A stretch of DNA of 64,000 nt from Rhodococcus sp. ABRD24. Its GTDB lineage: Bacteria; Actinomycetota; Actinomycetes; Mycobacteriales; Mycobacteriaceae. The stretch lies in assembly GCF_004328705.1 (NCBI RefSeq), contig NZ_CP035319.1, positions 4,154,001-4,218,000 of the forward strand, written 5' to 3'. Below, piece by piece: positions 16,197 through 23,539 of this stretch (the first letter of the stretch is position 1; the number at the start of each line of letters is the position of its first letter). Below the pieces are notes generated by a model. It did not search any database. It was not told where the DNA came from and was given only the letters and a program-made list of their open reading frames with translations. Position numbers and translations under genes: made by a program.

Positions 16197-16697
16197 TCAG
16201 CCCGGGATGTTCGACATCTTTTCGAGCCACTCCCGAGCGTCGTCTGGAAGGCACCCCGATTCCTCCGCATGTCGGCACCAGGTCTTGGCCATCGAAAGGA
16301 AGTTCATCGGGTTGTAGGCGTCCTCCTCGTGGGACCAGAGGTTGTCGCCCGCGTAGTGCAGGATCGTGATGTTCGCTGCCCCGTGCTCGCTGCCGTCGCC
16401 GGGATCCTCCATCGGATTCTGGACCTCGCAGATCACCCATCCGCGGTTCTCGTCTATCACGTACCAGGACACCGGGAATGCAGGCATTCGGCTGCCGGGG
16501 AACGCAGTCATCGTCCGAGTCACCCAGCGGCGGATCGCTTCTCGCCCCTCGAAACTGCCGAATGCGTGCTCGACGTAGGTGGCATCCTCGGTGAACTGGT
16601 CGGCAAACATGTTCCAGTCGCCGGTCCGTGTCGCCTCGACCACCGTCTTCTGGTAGTTCTCGAAGGCGACCTCGAGTTCCTCGCGGCTCCACCCCAT
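16197..16697 (-). CDS. SnoaL/NTF2-like fold protein
   Basis: The 166-residue product has the cone-shaped NTF2/SnoaL pattern. It opens with a helix (VAFENYQKTVVEATRTGDWNMFADQFTEDATYVEHAFG). Next come FEGREAIRRWVTRTM, the strands WYVIDENRGWVICEVQNPME and NITILHYAGDNLWSHEEDAY, and a C-terminal helix with MAKTWCRHAEES. Members act as small polyketide or steroid cyclases, isomerases, dehydratases or binding proteins. The active site here is not clear, so the role stays open. It starts at ATG 16697 with AGGAGG-like bases upstream and shares a terminator with the gene before it. Confidence 0.7.
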   Translation of the reverse strand: MGWSREELEVAFENYQKTVVEATRTGDWNMFADQFTEDATYVEHAFGSFEGREAIRRWVTRTMTAFPGSRMPAFPVSWYVIDENRGWVICEVQNPMEDPGDGSEHGAANITILHYAGDNLWSHEEDAYNPMNFLSMAKTWCRHAEESGCLPDDAREWLEKMSNIPG

Positions 16698-16809
16698 CGC
16701 TGCGTTCCTCCTGCTCGATTGTGGATACCCGGTTGTCGGGTCGTGCCCAGCAACCTAACCCACAATTGGAACGTGTTTCAGTTGTTTGCCGAATCGGACC
16801 ATGGTGCGG

Positions 16810-17052
16810 TCAGGACCCGTGGAACTCGGTCCATTCACCGAACGGCGGGGGACCCTCCCCGAGAACCTTGATGCCGTGTTCGGGGGTTCCGGTCTCGGCG
16901 TCCGAGTGTTTGACGTGCATCCACTGGTATCCGGCGAGGATGTGCTCCTCCGCGGTGTTGCGGTTGACGACGACGTGGTCCCCATTGGGCCGCTGCTCGA
17001 GCAGCCAACTGCTGTTCGGGCCCGCGAGAACCCACCATTTCTCTTTGCTCAT
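16810..17052 (-). CDS. Small conserved hypothetical protein (80 aa)
   Basis: The 80-residue product is soluble and tryptophan-rich (KWWVLAGPNSSWLLEQRP), with predicted short strands and the phrase HILAGYQWMHVKHSDAETGTP. I recognise no family. The ATG at 17052 follows AGGAGT-like bases ('gacgggagtagcgacc'), a good ribosome-binding context. Codon use is GC3-rich like its neighbours. Confidence 0.55.
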   Translation of the reverse strand: MSKEKWWVLAGPNSSWLLEQRPNGDHVVVNRNTAEEHILAGYQWMHVKHSDAETGTPEHGIKVLGEGPPPFGEWTEFHGS

Positions 17053-17236
17053 GGTCGCTACTCCCGTCCTGGAGCGACTTCACCGATGACGTAGTCAACG
17101 CTACCGCACCGGTGTGAGAGCACGCCCGGATGAAACGCAGTGAGGGAAACCTGCGATATGCCCGGTACAGGTCCGAGTCACGGACCGATTCGGTTACCGT
17201 GAACGGTCCGAAATCAGCTATGTCACGGAGGGTCTC

Positions 17237-17338
17237 GTGGAATTTCTCATCAACTTCCTCTACACGATCGCAACGAGCCTGTACATGGGCTCCTCGGAGA
17301 GCAGCACTTCGGGTGGCCAGACCCAGCAGAACGTGTAG
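17237..17338 (+). CDS. Small hydrophobic protein (33 aa)
   Basis: A GTG at 17237 preceded by GGAGGG, about 5 bases before it, opens a 33-codon frame. Residues 1-17 (VEFLINFLYTIATSLYM) form an amphipathic or single-span helix, and the C-terminus is polar (SSESSTSGGQTQQ). The frame ends directly before a strong terminator hairpin at 17351. Ribosome-binding site, length and terminator together support a real small gene. No family or function is recognised. Confidence 0.5.
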   Translation: MEFLINFLYTIATSLYMGSSESSTSGGQTQQNV

Positions 17339-17350
17339 GGGAAAGCGAAG

Positions 17351-17393
17351 CGCCATCGCCCGATCCGGCACCGTGCCGGGTCGGGCGATGGCG
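17351..17393. terminator. Hairpin terminator between convergent genes
   Basis: CGCCATCGCCCGATCCGGCA at 17351-17370 pairs with 17374-17393 with one T-G mismatch and a three-base loop. It separates the 33-aa gene (plus) from the MFS transporter gene (minus). Confidence 0.75.
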
Positions 17394-17402
17394 TACCAGC
17401 CC

Positions 17403-18836
17403 TCAGCCGGAGTGCTTGCCGGCCGGCTTGCTCCTGGGAATGAGGAAGGCGAACAGCAGCGCCGCCGCCGCCGCGACGATGGAGATTGCGAATGTAGCGC
17501 GGAACGCGCCGAGCGAGGGGATTGTGACGGTCCCGACGGTGATCGTCATGCCGGCGAGCACGACGCTGATGACTGCGGCCGAAACCGACGTACCGATCGA
17601 GCGCATCAGCGAGTTGAGCCCATTTGCTGCGGCGGTCTCCGATACCGGCACGGCGCCGATGATGAGGGCGGGCATCGATGAGTAGCTCAGGCCCACACCG
17701 GCACCGATCACCATGCCGCCGAGCATGATCATCCACACGGTGGACGAGGCGAAGAAGACGGATAGATAGCCGAGACCGACCACGACGGACCCGGTCATCA
17801 GGGTGACCCGCGGGCCGCGCCAGGCAGAGATCCTGGCCGACACCGGGGACAGGGCCATCATCAGGAGGCCGCCCGGAGCGAGCGCGATTCCGGCCGCGAC
17901 CATCGACAGCCCGAGCCCGTATCCGGTGGACTCCGGGGCCATCAGCAACTGCGGCAGCGTCAGAGCATTGCCGTACATGGCGAAACCGATTGCGATGGAT
18001 GCAAGGTTGGTGAACAGTACGGGCGGACGAGCCGAGACGCGAAGATCGACCAGAGGCCGGGTGGTTCGTAGTTGGAGGAATCCCCAGGCGACGAGCACGA
18101 CGGCCGCCGCCGCCAGCATTCCCAGTGTCGTCGCGCTGCCCCACCCCCACGTACCGCCCTTGGTGATCGGTACCAGGAGCAGAATCAGTGCGACGCTGAG
18201 GCCGAGGGCCCCGGTGACGTCGAAGCGCCCGGGGTTGCGGACGGTGGACTCCGGGATCGCGAAGTAGGCGAAGACCACGCACAGGACGCCGAGGGCGGCC
18301 GAGGTCCAGAACAGCATGTGCCAGTCGGTCGACTGCGCGATCGCCGCAGCGACAGGGAGACCGATCGCGCCGCCGACACCCAACGTCGCGCTCATGACTG
18401 CCATTGCGCCGGCAACCTTCTTCGGCGAGAGCTCGTCCCGCAGGATGCTGATCCCGAGCGGGATCGCGCCCATCGATGCGCCCTGCAGCGCTCGACCGAT
18501 CACGAGGGGCGCGAGAGATGAGGAGAATGCGCACACCCCGGACCCGGCGACCATGACCAGCAGGCACGCGATCAGCATGTGCTTCTTGCCGAACATGTCG
18601 CCGAGGCGTCCGCTGATCGGCGTGGTCACGGCGGCCGCGAGAAGAGTCGCCGTCACAGCCCACGATGTATCCGCCGGGCTCGCCGAAACCAGGTGCGGCA
18701 GCTGCGGAATGATCGGCACGACGAGGGTCTGCATCAGCGCGACGACGATGCCGCAGAAGCCGAGGACCGTGACGATGAGTCTCCCAGAACTCGTCGGCCC
18801 CTCGGTTGTCGGGGCGGGGGCGGCGAGATCGATCAC
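17403..18836 (-). CDS. MFS drug transporter, DHA2 (EmrB/QacA) type
   Basis: The roughly 477-residue product has about 14 hydrophobic spans. It has the MFS motif A between spans 2 and 3 (GRLGDMFGKKHML). The antiporter-like motif C region of the fifth span reads MAVMSATLGVGGAIGLPVAAA. Family members export drugs or toxic compounds with proton exchange. The open frame extends to a TTG at 18869, but the GTG at 18834-18836 is chosen because AGGAGT lies about 7 bases upstream and VIDLAAPAP is a sensible cytoplasmic start. A MarR-type gene is divergent across a palindrome-rich spacer, so the pump is probably repressed by it and induced by a ligand. Confidence 0.85.
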   Translation of the reverse strand: MIDLAAPAPTTEGPTSSGRLIVTVLGFCGIVVALMQTLVVPIIPQLPHLVSASPADTSWAVTATLLAAAVTTPISGRLGDMFGKKHMLIACLLVMVAGSGVCAFSSSLAPLVIGRALQGASMGAIPLGISILRDELSPKKVAGAMAVMSATLGVGGAIGLPVAAAIAQSTDWHMLFWTSAALGVLCVVFAYFAIPESTVRNPGRFDVTGALGLSVALILLLVPITKGGTWGWGSATTLGMLAAAAVVLVAWGFLQLRTTRPLVDLRVSARPPVLFTNLASIAIGFAMYGNALTLPQLLMAPESTGYGLGLSMVAAGIALAPGGLLMMALSPVSARISAWRGPRVTLMTGSVVVGLGYLSVFFASSTVWMIMLGGMVIGAGVGLSYSSMPALIIGAVPVSETAAANGLNSLMRSIGTSVSAAVISVVLAGMTITVGTVTIPSLGAFRATFAISIVAAAAALLFAFLIPRSKPAGKHSG

Positions 18837-18872
18837 GGGCAGACTCCTGGGAAGTGCTGAGGCGTACAAGAG

Positions 18873-18901
18873 TGTGTACCATACACATGATGTGCATCAT
18901 G
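18873..18901. promoter_or_regulatory. Two palindromes, likely MarR operators
   Basis: TGTGTA-CCA-TACACA at 18873-18887 is a perfect inverted repeat. CATGATG-TG-CATCATG at 18886-18901 is a second with 7-bp arms. They sit between the divergent transporter and MarR-type genes, where a MarR dimer would control both. Confidence 0.55.
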
Positions 18902-18949
18902 CACAAAGAAGGCGATGCCTCCGATCTAGCCGGAAAGGGTGACCGTGCT

Positions 18950-19450
18950 GTGTCCGACAGGAGCCCCGTGACTTCCGAGATCGAATACGAGTTGGCATTG
19001 CTTTCCCGCTACTACGCCGTCGCGAACCAGCGGCGGGGCCGACTTCTCGATCGATCCGCCTACATCATCCTCGGCCGGCTCGAGGTCGAATCTCCGGCCA
19101 GTCTCAGAATGTTGGCCGAGGCCTTCCGGCTGGACATCTCGACGGTCAACCGCCAGGTCAGTTCACTTCTGAAGAAGGGCTTGGTCGAACAGGTCGCGGA
19201 TCTCGACGGCGGAGCGGCACGCAGGTTCCGGCCCACCGCACTCGGGCTGGAATGCCTCGAGGCGGACCGTGCGCTCAACGAGGAGGGCATCGAATTGGTG
19301 CTCGGCGCATGGGGGGAGGCCGATATCAGGGAACTCCGGGACTGTCTCGTCCGGTTCAACCGGTCGGTCGAGCAGTGTGAAGGGGCGCCGTGGCCGCGTC
19401 GCGACGCAGGTGACGACCAGAGCATGTCTCCTGTCGGCGGTAGCACCTAG
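18950..19450 (+). CDS. MarR-family transcriptional regulator
   Basis: The product of about 166 residues has the MarR winged helix-turn-helix. Its parts are LLDRSAYIILGRLEVESPASLRMLAEAF, the recognition helix region LDISTVNRQVSSLLKKGLVEQV, a wing with GGAARRFRPTALG, and C-terminal dimerisation helices. The frame is open further upstream, with ATG codons at 18887, 18890 and 18899, but these lie inside the palindromes. GTG 18950 (VSDRSPVTSE) with GGAAAGGG about 11 bases upstream is preferred. It is divergent from the MFS pump and is presumably its ligand-responsive repressor. Confidence 0.8.
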   Translation: MSDRSPVTSEIEYELALLSRYYAVANQRRGRLLDRSAYIILGRLEVESPASLRMLAEAFRLDISTVNRQVSSLLKKGLVEQVADLDGGAARRFRPTALGLECLEADRALNEEGIELVLGAWGEADIRELRDCLVRFNRSVEQCEGAPWPRRDAGDDQSMSPVGGST

Positions 19451-19908
19451 CTTGGCGCCAGCCTGGCTGATGCCCGGCGCAGCATCGACTGCATAACCAC
19501 TGGGTGGACGACGCTGACCGGCGTGAAGTAGGCGCGCCCACGCCAGCCTTTCAGCTGCACGACCGTCGTGACCCGGACGAGTTGAGTCTCGGTATCGATC
19601 GCGACGCCGGCTCGAAAGTCGAGATGCCGGTCATCGACGGAGATCAGCGCCTCTCCATCCTGAACGCGCGAAACCGCGAAGGTGTCCCGGCCACCGCGGG
19701 GTACACCGATCAGCGGAACCAGCAGCTGCCGCACTGCAAACGCGAAACGGATCCACACCGGGCCCGAGCTGGTCGCGAACACCGTCTCAGCCCACACCCG
19801 TGGATCGTCGGTGGCACCCGGCGGTATTGGTGCCGCGACGACGTCGACGAAGTCCGGGCGGGGAACGTCCTCGAGGGCGAGGGACCAAAATGCGGGAAGC
19901 GGCGGCAT
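19447..19908 (-). CDS. DUF2867-family protein
   Basis: The 153-residue product starts at ATG 19908 with GAGAGGA about 8 bases upstream; a longer frame reaches 19947. It matches DUF2867: PRPDFVDVVAAPIP at the start, WAETVFATSSGPVWIRFAFAVRQ, and DTFAVSRVQDGEALISVDDRHLDFRAGVAID. It ends with the strand VRVTTVVQLKGWRGRAYFTPVSVVHPVV. Members are small single-domain proteins, sometimes fused to NAD-binding proteins, with a lipocalin- or START-like lipid-binding look. The function is unknown. It overlaps the 3' end of the MarR-type gene by four bases in convergent orientation. Confidence 0.75.
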   Translation of the reverse strand: MPPLPAFWSLALEDVPRPDFVDVVAAPIPPGATDDPRVWAETVFATSSGPVWIRFAFAVRQLLVPLIGVPRGGRDTFAVSRVQDGEALISVDDRHLDFRAGVAIDTETQLVRVTTVVQLKGWRGRAYFTPVSVVHPVVMQSMLRRASARLAPS

Positions 19909-19985
19909 GCCGCAATCCTCTCCCCGGCGCCGTGGCCCGCTCAACACGGAGTGGGCTCAATCACCGCCGCTACGACGAACTCGCC

Positions 19986-20321
19986 CTAGGACTGCACGCG
20001 CAGGGTCGGTGAATCGGTCGGGTCGGGCTCGCCGGGCACGATCACCAGTCGCGGTCTCTGGTCGGGTGAGTGATGGAATCCTCGCCACGACAGCAGCGAC
20101 CAGCGGGACAACCCGGACAGTGCGGAGCCGAGGCTTGCGAAGGACAGCGACGACATCACGGAGCCAGCCGACCCGATCGATCCGATCGACAGGATCGAGC
20201 CGACGCTACCGATCGACAGGATCGAGCCGACACTACCGATCGACAGGATCGAGCCCTCCGAGCGGATGGACAGGATGGACCGCCGCGATCGGCGGGAACG
20301 GATGGACAGGTTCTCGGTCAT
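19986..20321 (-). CDS. Ser/Ile/Gly-repeat protein (SILSIGSVG repeats)
   Basis: A protein of about 111 residues with a basic, serine-rich start (TENLSIRSRRSRRS). Next come tandem nine-residue repeats of the form GSILSIGSV, at least three near-identical copies. After that is a hydrophobic part (SLSFASLGSALSGL) and a polar C-terminus. The DNA shows matching tandem copies of a 27-base unit. Proteins with SIGS repeats of this kind occur in mycobacteria and rhodococci without a known role; the repeats would form a beta-solenoid-like or glycine-zipper surface. The start could instead be GTG 20336. It may be co-transcribed with nothing, as a terminator precedes it. Confidence 0.5.
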   Translation of the reverse strand: MTENLSIRSRRSRRSILSIRSEGSILSIGSVGSILSIGSVGSILSIGSIGSAGSVMSSLSFASLGSALSGLSRWSLLSWRGFHHSPDQRPRLVIVPGEPDPTDSPTLRVQS

Positions 20322-20365
20322 GCCTCGGTTTACCACGTCGCGCGACCCGCAAACTCCCGATACGC

Positions 20366-20400
20366 GGAGAGTCCCCGCCGAGTATCGGCGGGGACTCTCC
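20366..20400. terminator. Hairpin terminator (16-bp perfect stem)
   Basis: GGAGAGTCCCCGCCGA at 20366-20381 pairs perfectly with 20385-20400 over a GTA loop. It lies just downstream of the minus-strand exported-protein gene ending at 20420. Confidence 0.8.
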
Positions 20401-20419
20401 AGGCGGTTCGGCGTCGGTG

Positions 20420-21175
20420 CTACGCGACCGTGAACATTCCGACCGTAGGCAGGAAACTACAGGTGATGGGTGCGGTGCCGTTCGGCTGAGTGGTCAGCGA
20501 GCCCGAGATGACCGCGAGGACGCGTCCGGGTCCGGTGTTGGCGATCGCCGACAGTGTGGCCGGGCCGTCCGGGTTGATTCGGGCCTCGGGAGTGAGGTTC
20601 TGCGTCTCACGACGGCCGTTGTCGACATTGAGCCATGTGACCGTCATGCCCTGGTTCGGAGCCGCCTTTGCGGTGCCGAGCGCGGTGAAGACGAAACCGG
20701 CCTGGCCGGCGGCAGGCCCCGGAGGAGGCAGCAGCGCGGGTCCGGGTACGGCGAGCGCGGTGCCGATGGCGTCGCTGGCCGGGGCGATGCAGCCCTTGCC
20801 GACGGTGGGGTAGAGGAACTGAGCGATGACGGGCCCGTCCTTGGGGATTTCCGGTCCGCCACCGCCGCTACCGTCGAGGAAAGTGATCACTCGCTTGAGC
20901 GTGGACTTGAGCTCGGGCGGCAGGTTTGCGGACTCGAGCAGTGCCTTGGCCTGGGCCAGCAAATCGGCCTTGGCATCGACGTCGGCGATGTCCGCCGGGG
21001 CGGCTGCGGCACCGAGGATTGCGGGGGCGAGTGACGCCAACGCATCGATGGAGATGCCCTCGGGAAGGTTGGGAGGCGTCGGCTGGGCGACGGCATTGGC
21101 CGGCACAGCGAGCGCCGCGGCGGCCGCAACTGCGCAGGCAGTGATTGCTCGTCGCATTCCTCGGTAACGAATCAC
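20420..21175 (-). CDS. Exported Ala/Pro-rich protein, Rv1157c/Rv1158c-like
   Basis: The 251-residue product starts with a signal peptide (MRRAITACAVAAAAALAVPANAVA) and is exported. The middle is Ala/Pro/Leu-rich with a helical part (KADLLAQAKALLESANLPPELKSTLKRVITFLDG). The C-terminal 150 residues are a beta-rich domain bracketed by two cysteines (GKGCIAP and ITCSFLP) that could form a disulphide. Its position next to pimE matches the Ala/Pro-rich Rv1157c and Rv1158c genes of M. tuberculosis, whose function is unknown. Divergent from pimE across a 370-bp gap; a terminator follows it. Confidence 0.65.
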   Translation of the reverse strand: MIRYRGMRRAITACAVAAAAALAVPANAVAQPTPPNLPEGISIDALASLAPAILGAAAAPADIADVDAKADLLAQAKALLESANLPPELKSTLKRVITFLDGSGGGGPEIPKDGPVIAQFLYPTVGKGCIAPASDAIGTALAVPGPALLPPPGPAAGQAGFVFTALGTAKAAPNQGMTVTWLNVDNGRRETQNLTPEARINPDGPATLSAIANTGPGRVLAVISGSLTTQPNGTAPITCSFLPTVGMFTVA

Positions 21176-21545
21176 GTTTCCCCATCCTTGTCATTCAGAC
21201 GCGTGCTGTGCAGCGTCGATCTACCGTTCGGGCGCCGCGGCCTTAGTCGGTCGAGGGTCACTCTATGTATCCACCCCCGTGATGTACAGACCATGCCGTA
21301 CGACCCGTTCGTGACCTGCGCCTTGCGGAGTCTATGCAAGCTGTGATGCATCCGCCATCGTCCGGTGACCATAGCCTGTGACGGAAGTGAAGGATGTGAA
21401 TTTTGATGTAACTGTTACCGTTGATCGAGGTGTTTTCCGGCTGTTATCCAGGTCGGGTTAGGCTGACGCGACACCTGGTCCTTCCCCTCGATGCGCCACA
21501 CTGGGTGCGAACTGCCAGCACACGATCACGGGAGAACGTCAGCCA
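21176..21545. other. 370-bp intergenic region upstream of pimE
   Basis: The gap separates two divergent genes and must hold both promoters. A short palindrome GTAAC-T-GTTAC lies at 21408-21418, and a TAGGCT hexamer near 21459 could be a -10 element for pimE. I see no RNA gene or small frame with a convincing ribosome-binding site. Confidence 0.4.
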
Positions 21546-22808
21546 GTGTCTCAGTTTTCGCGCGCTGACGGACTAGTTGGCTCTGTGTTCGGCCGCCTCG
21601 TCCGATGGGCGCCACTGCTGTTCGTCGCCTCCGTCGTCGCGCGGGTGCTGTGGATGGTGTTCACTCCCAACGGCATGAATCTCGTCGACCTGCACGTGTA
21701 TGTCGACGGCTCGGCTGCACTGCTACGCGGCGACCTCTACGGCTACACCTATTCGGAGGAGACGCCCGACTTCCCGCTGCCGTTCACCTATCCGCCGTTT
21801 GCGGCGCTGGTGTTCCTCCCGCTGCACTATCTGCCGTTCGCGCTCGTCGGTGCGTGCTGGGAGATCCTGACTGTTGTCGCGTTGTACGTGCTGGCATGGA
21901 TGAGCATCGAACTTCTGGTCGGCGACGACGCGCGGAGCCGTCACTGGAAGCTCGTGGCACTGCTGTGGACTGCGCTCGGGATCTGGATCGAGCCGGTCCG
22001 GACCACGCTCGACTACGGACAGGTCAACGTTTTCCTGGCGCTCGGTGCGATGGTCGCCGTGCGCAGCAGTCGTTGGTGGCTGTCGGGCGGCCTGATCGGC
22101 GTGCTCGCGGGGATCAAGCTGACGCCCGCTGTCACCGGGCTGTACTTCCTCGCCCGTCGGCGCTGGAAGGAGGCGGCGTTCTCCGCGGTCGCCTTCGTCG
22201 GCACCGTCGCCCTCAGCTATCTCGTGATCGGGCCGCAGGCGCGCGAGTACTTCACATCGCTGCTCGGTGACGCCGACCGCATCGGTCCGGTCGGATCCGC
22301 GTGGAATCAATCGCTGCGGGGCGCGCTGAGCCGTATTGCCGGCCACGACGTCGAATCCGGCATCGTGTGGATCCTTGCGGTGGCCTTCGCGGCGGTCCTC
22401 GCGACACTCGCGTGGCGCGGACTACGGCGCGACGACCGTCTGGGCACCCTGCTCGTGGTGCAGCTCCTCGGTCTGCTGGTCTCGCCGATCTCGTGGGTGC
22501 ACCACTGGGTGTGGGTGCTGCCACTGCTGATCTGGCTGATCCACGGTCCCTACGCGCGACTCCTGGGTGCGCGGATCCTCGCCGGATTCTGGTTCGTCAC
22601 CACGGTCGTCGGGCTGCCGTGGGTCCTGCGTCAACTCGAGGGCGAGCCGATTTCGCGGCCGGCCGTGCTGGCGTGGGCGGGCGCGGTGAACGTGCTGGGC
22701 GCGCTCGCCGTGTTCGTGTGGGTCGCGTATGCCGGGCGGCGAGAGCGGACTACGCCGACGCCGCCAGCTCGTCGATCCGCCGAGCCAACGCCAGATCCAG
22801 CTTCGTGA
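21546..22808 (+). CDS. pimE: Polyprenol-phosphate-mannose-dependent alpha-(1-2)-mannosyltransferase PimE
   Basis: This 420-residue GT-C / GT87 membrane protein has ten or more hydrophobic spans. The first periplasmic loop has the aspartate-rich NLVDLHVYVDG (Asp48, Asp54), the usual site of the catalytic acid in this class, followed by PLPFTYPPFAAL. In mycobacteria PimE adds the fifth mannose to Ac1/2PIM4 on the way to higher phosphatidylinositol mannosides, using polyprenol-phosphate-mannose outside the membrane. The assignment is supported by order: phhB and mutT2 follow exactly as Rv1159-Rv1159A-Rv1160. Its last 59 bases overlap the convergent phhB gene. Confidence 0.85.
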   Translation: MSQFSRADGLVGSVFGRLVRWAPLLFVASVVARVLWMVFTPNGMNLVDLHVYVDGSAALLRGDLYGYTYSEETPDFPLPFTYPPFAALVFLPLHYLPFALVGACWEILTVVALYVLAWMSIELLVGDDARSRHWKLVALLWTALGIWIEPVRTTLDYGQVNVFLALGAMVAVRSSRWWLSGGLIGVLAGIKLTPAVTGLYFLARRRWKEAAFSAVAFVGTVALSYLVIGPQAREYFTSLLGDADRIGPVGSAWNQSLRGALSRIAGHDVESGIVWILAVAFAAVLATLAWRGLRRDDRLGTLLVVQLLGLLVSPISWVHHWVWVLPLLIWLIHGPYARLLGARILAGFWFVTTVVGLPWVLRQLEGEPISRPAVLAWAGAVNVLGALAVFVWVAYAGRRERTTPTPPARRSAEPTPDPAS

Positions 22809-23040
22809 TCCCGCCGGCGGAGTGTGTCGACAGCGAGTACGTGACCCGGCGCCAGCGGATGTCGATGTCGGGATGGTGGTCCGCGGACTCTGCGGCTTCC
22901 GCAACCCGGCCGACCAGCGCGATCGCGTCGGGAAAGCTCGCGGATTCCACGGTGCGGACCAGTGCGCCGTCGGCACGGCGCCAGTTCGGCAGATTCGTGA
23001 GTGCGGTATCGATCTCGGCGTCAGGCAGTATTTCGGCCAT
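22750..23040 (-). CDS. phhB: Pterin-4a-carbinolamine dehydratase
   Basis: The 96-residue protein has the full PCD/DCoH pattern: LPNWRRADGALVRTVESASFPDAIALVGRVAE, then the active-site motif ESADHHPDIDIRWRRVTYSLSTHSAGGIT. Two adjacent histidines and the HPD are retained. The enzyme dehydrates 4a-hydroxytetrahydrobiopterin, recycling the pterin cofactor of aromatic amino-acid hydroxylases. No such hydroxylase is nearby. The length is normal and the ATG at 23040 is in the right place. It is antisense to the pimE 3' end and is followed on the other strand by mutT2. Confidence 0.9.
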   Translation of the reverse strand: MAEILPDAEIDTALTNLPNWRRADGALVRTVESASFPDAIALVGRVAEAAESADHHPDIDIRWRRVTYSLSTHSAGGITKLDLALARRIDELAASA

Positions 23041-23073
23041 ACCTCATGATGGTGCGATGGCGAGGGGACCGCA

Positions 23074-23475
23074 ATGACTGGCGCAGGCGAACGGGAGGTC
23101 GTGGCCGCGGCCGTGATCCGCGACGGCCGCCTGTTGCTCGCTCAGCGCACCCGGCCGCCGGAGCTGGCCGGACTGTGGGAGTTGCCCGGCGGCAAGGTGG
23201 AGCCGGGGGAGACGCCGGCCGAGGCGCTGCGGCGAGAGCTGCGCGAGGAGCTCGGGGTGGAGGTCATCGCGGGCGATCGCGTCGGCGTCGACGTGCCGCT
23301 GCGTGACGGACTGGTGCTGCGTGCCTACCGGGCCGAGATGACCAGCGGGACGCCGGAGGCGCTCGACCATTCGGCGCTGTGCTGGGTGGATGCCGCTGAG
23401 CTGCGGGAGATCGCCCTGGTGCACAACGACCGGGAATGGCTGCCGGAGCTGGCCGCGCTGCTCGGCGGAACCTGA
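23074..23475 (+). CDS. mutT2: Nudix hydrolase MutT2 (nucleotide-pool sanitising)
   Basis: The 133-residue product is a single Nudix domain. The box GX5EX7REUXEEXGU is complete at roughly residues 39-61: GGKVEPGETPAEALRRELREELGV. The rest (AAAVIRDGRLLLAQRTRPPELAGLWELPGG at the start, VHNDREWLPELAALL at the end) matches the MutT/CTP-pyrophosphohydrolase type. In mycobacteria MutT2 hydrolyses oxidised and methylated dCTP/dGTP analogues. The ATG at 23074 has GAGGGGA upstream. In M. tuberculosis nitrate-reductase genes come next; here a catabolic island replaces them. Confidence 0.88.
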   Translation: MTGAGEREVVAAAVIRDGRLLLAQRTRPPELAGLWELPGGKVEPGETPAEALRRELREELGVEVIAGDRVGVDVPLRDGLVLRAYRAEMTSGTPEALDHSALCWVDAAELREIALVHNDREWLPELAALLGGT

Positions 23476-23539
23476 GGAAGCAGCCCCTGAGTCGGCTGGA
23501 TTCGACTGGTCGCATCCGGACAACCCGGCCAGCACCGGC

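Noticed and set aside
19682..21034. 450-codon plus-strand frame antisense to the SIGS-repeat and exported-protein genes
   Set aside because: It crosses a strong terminator, is Arg/Ser-rich and has no ribosome-binding site, whereas the minus-strand genes have signal-peptide and repeat features.
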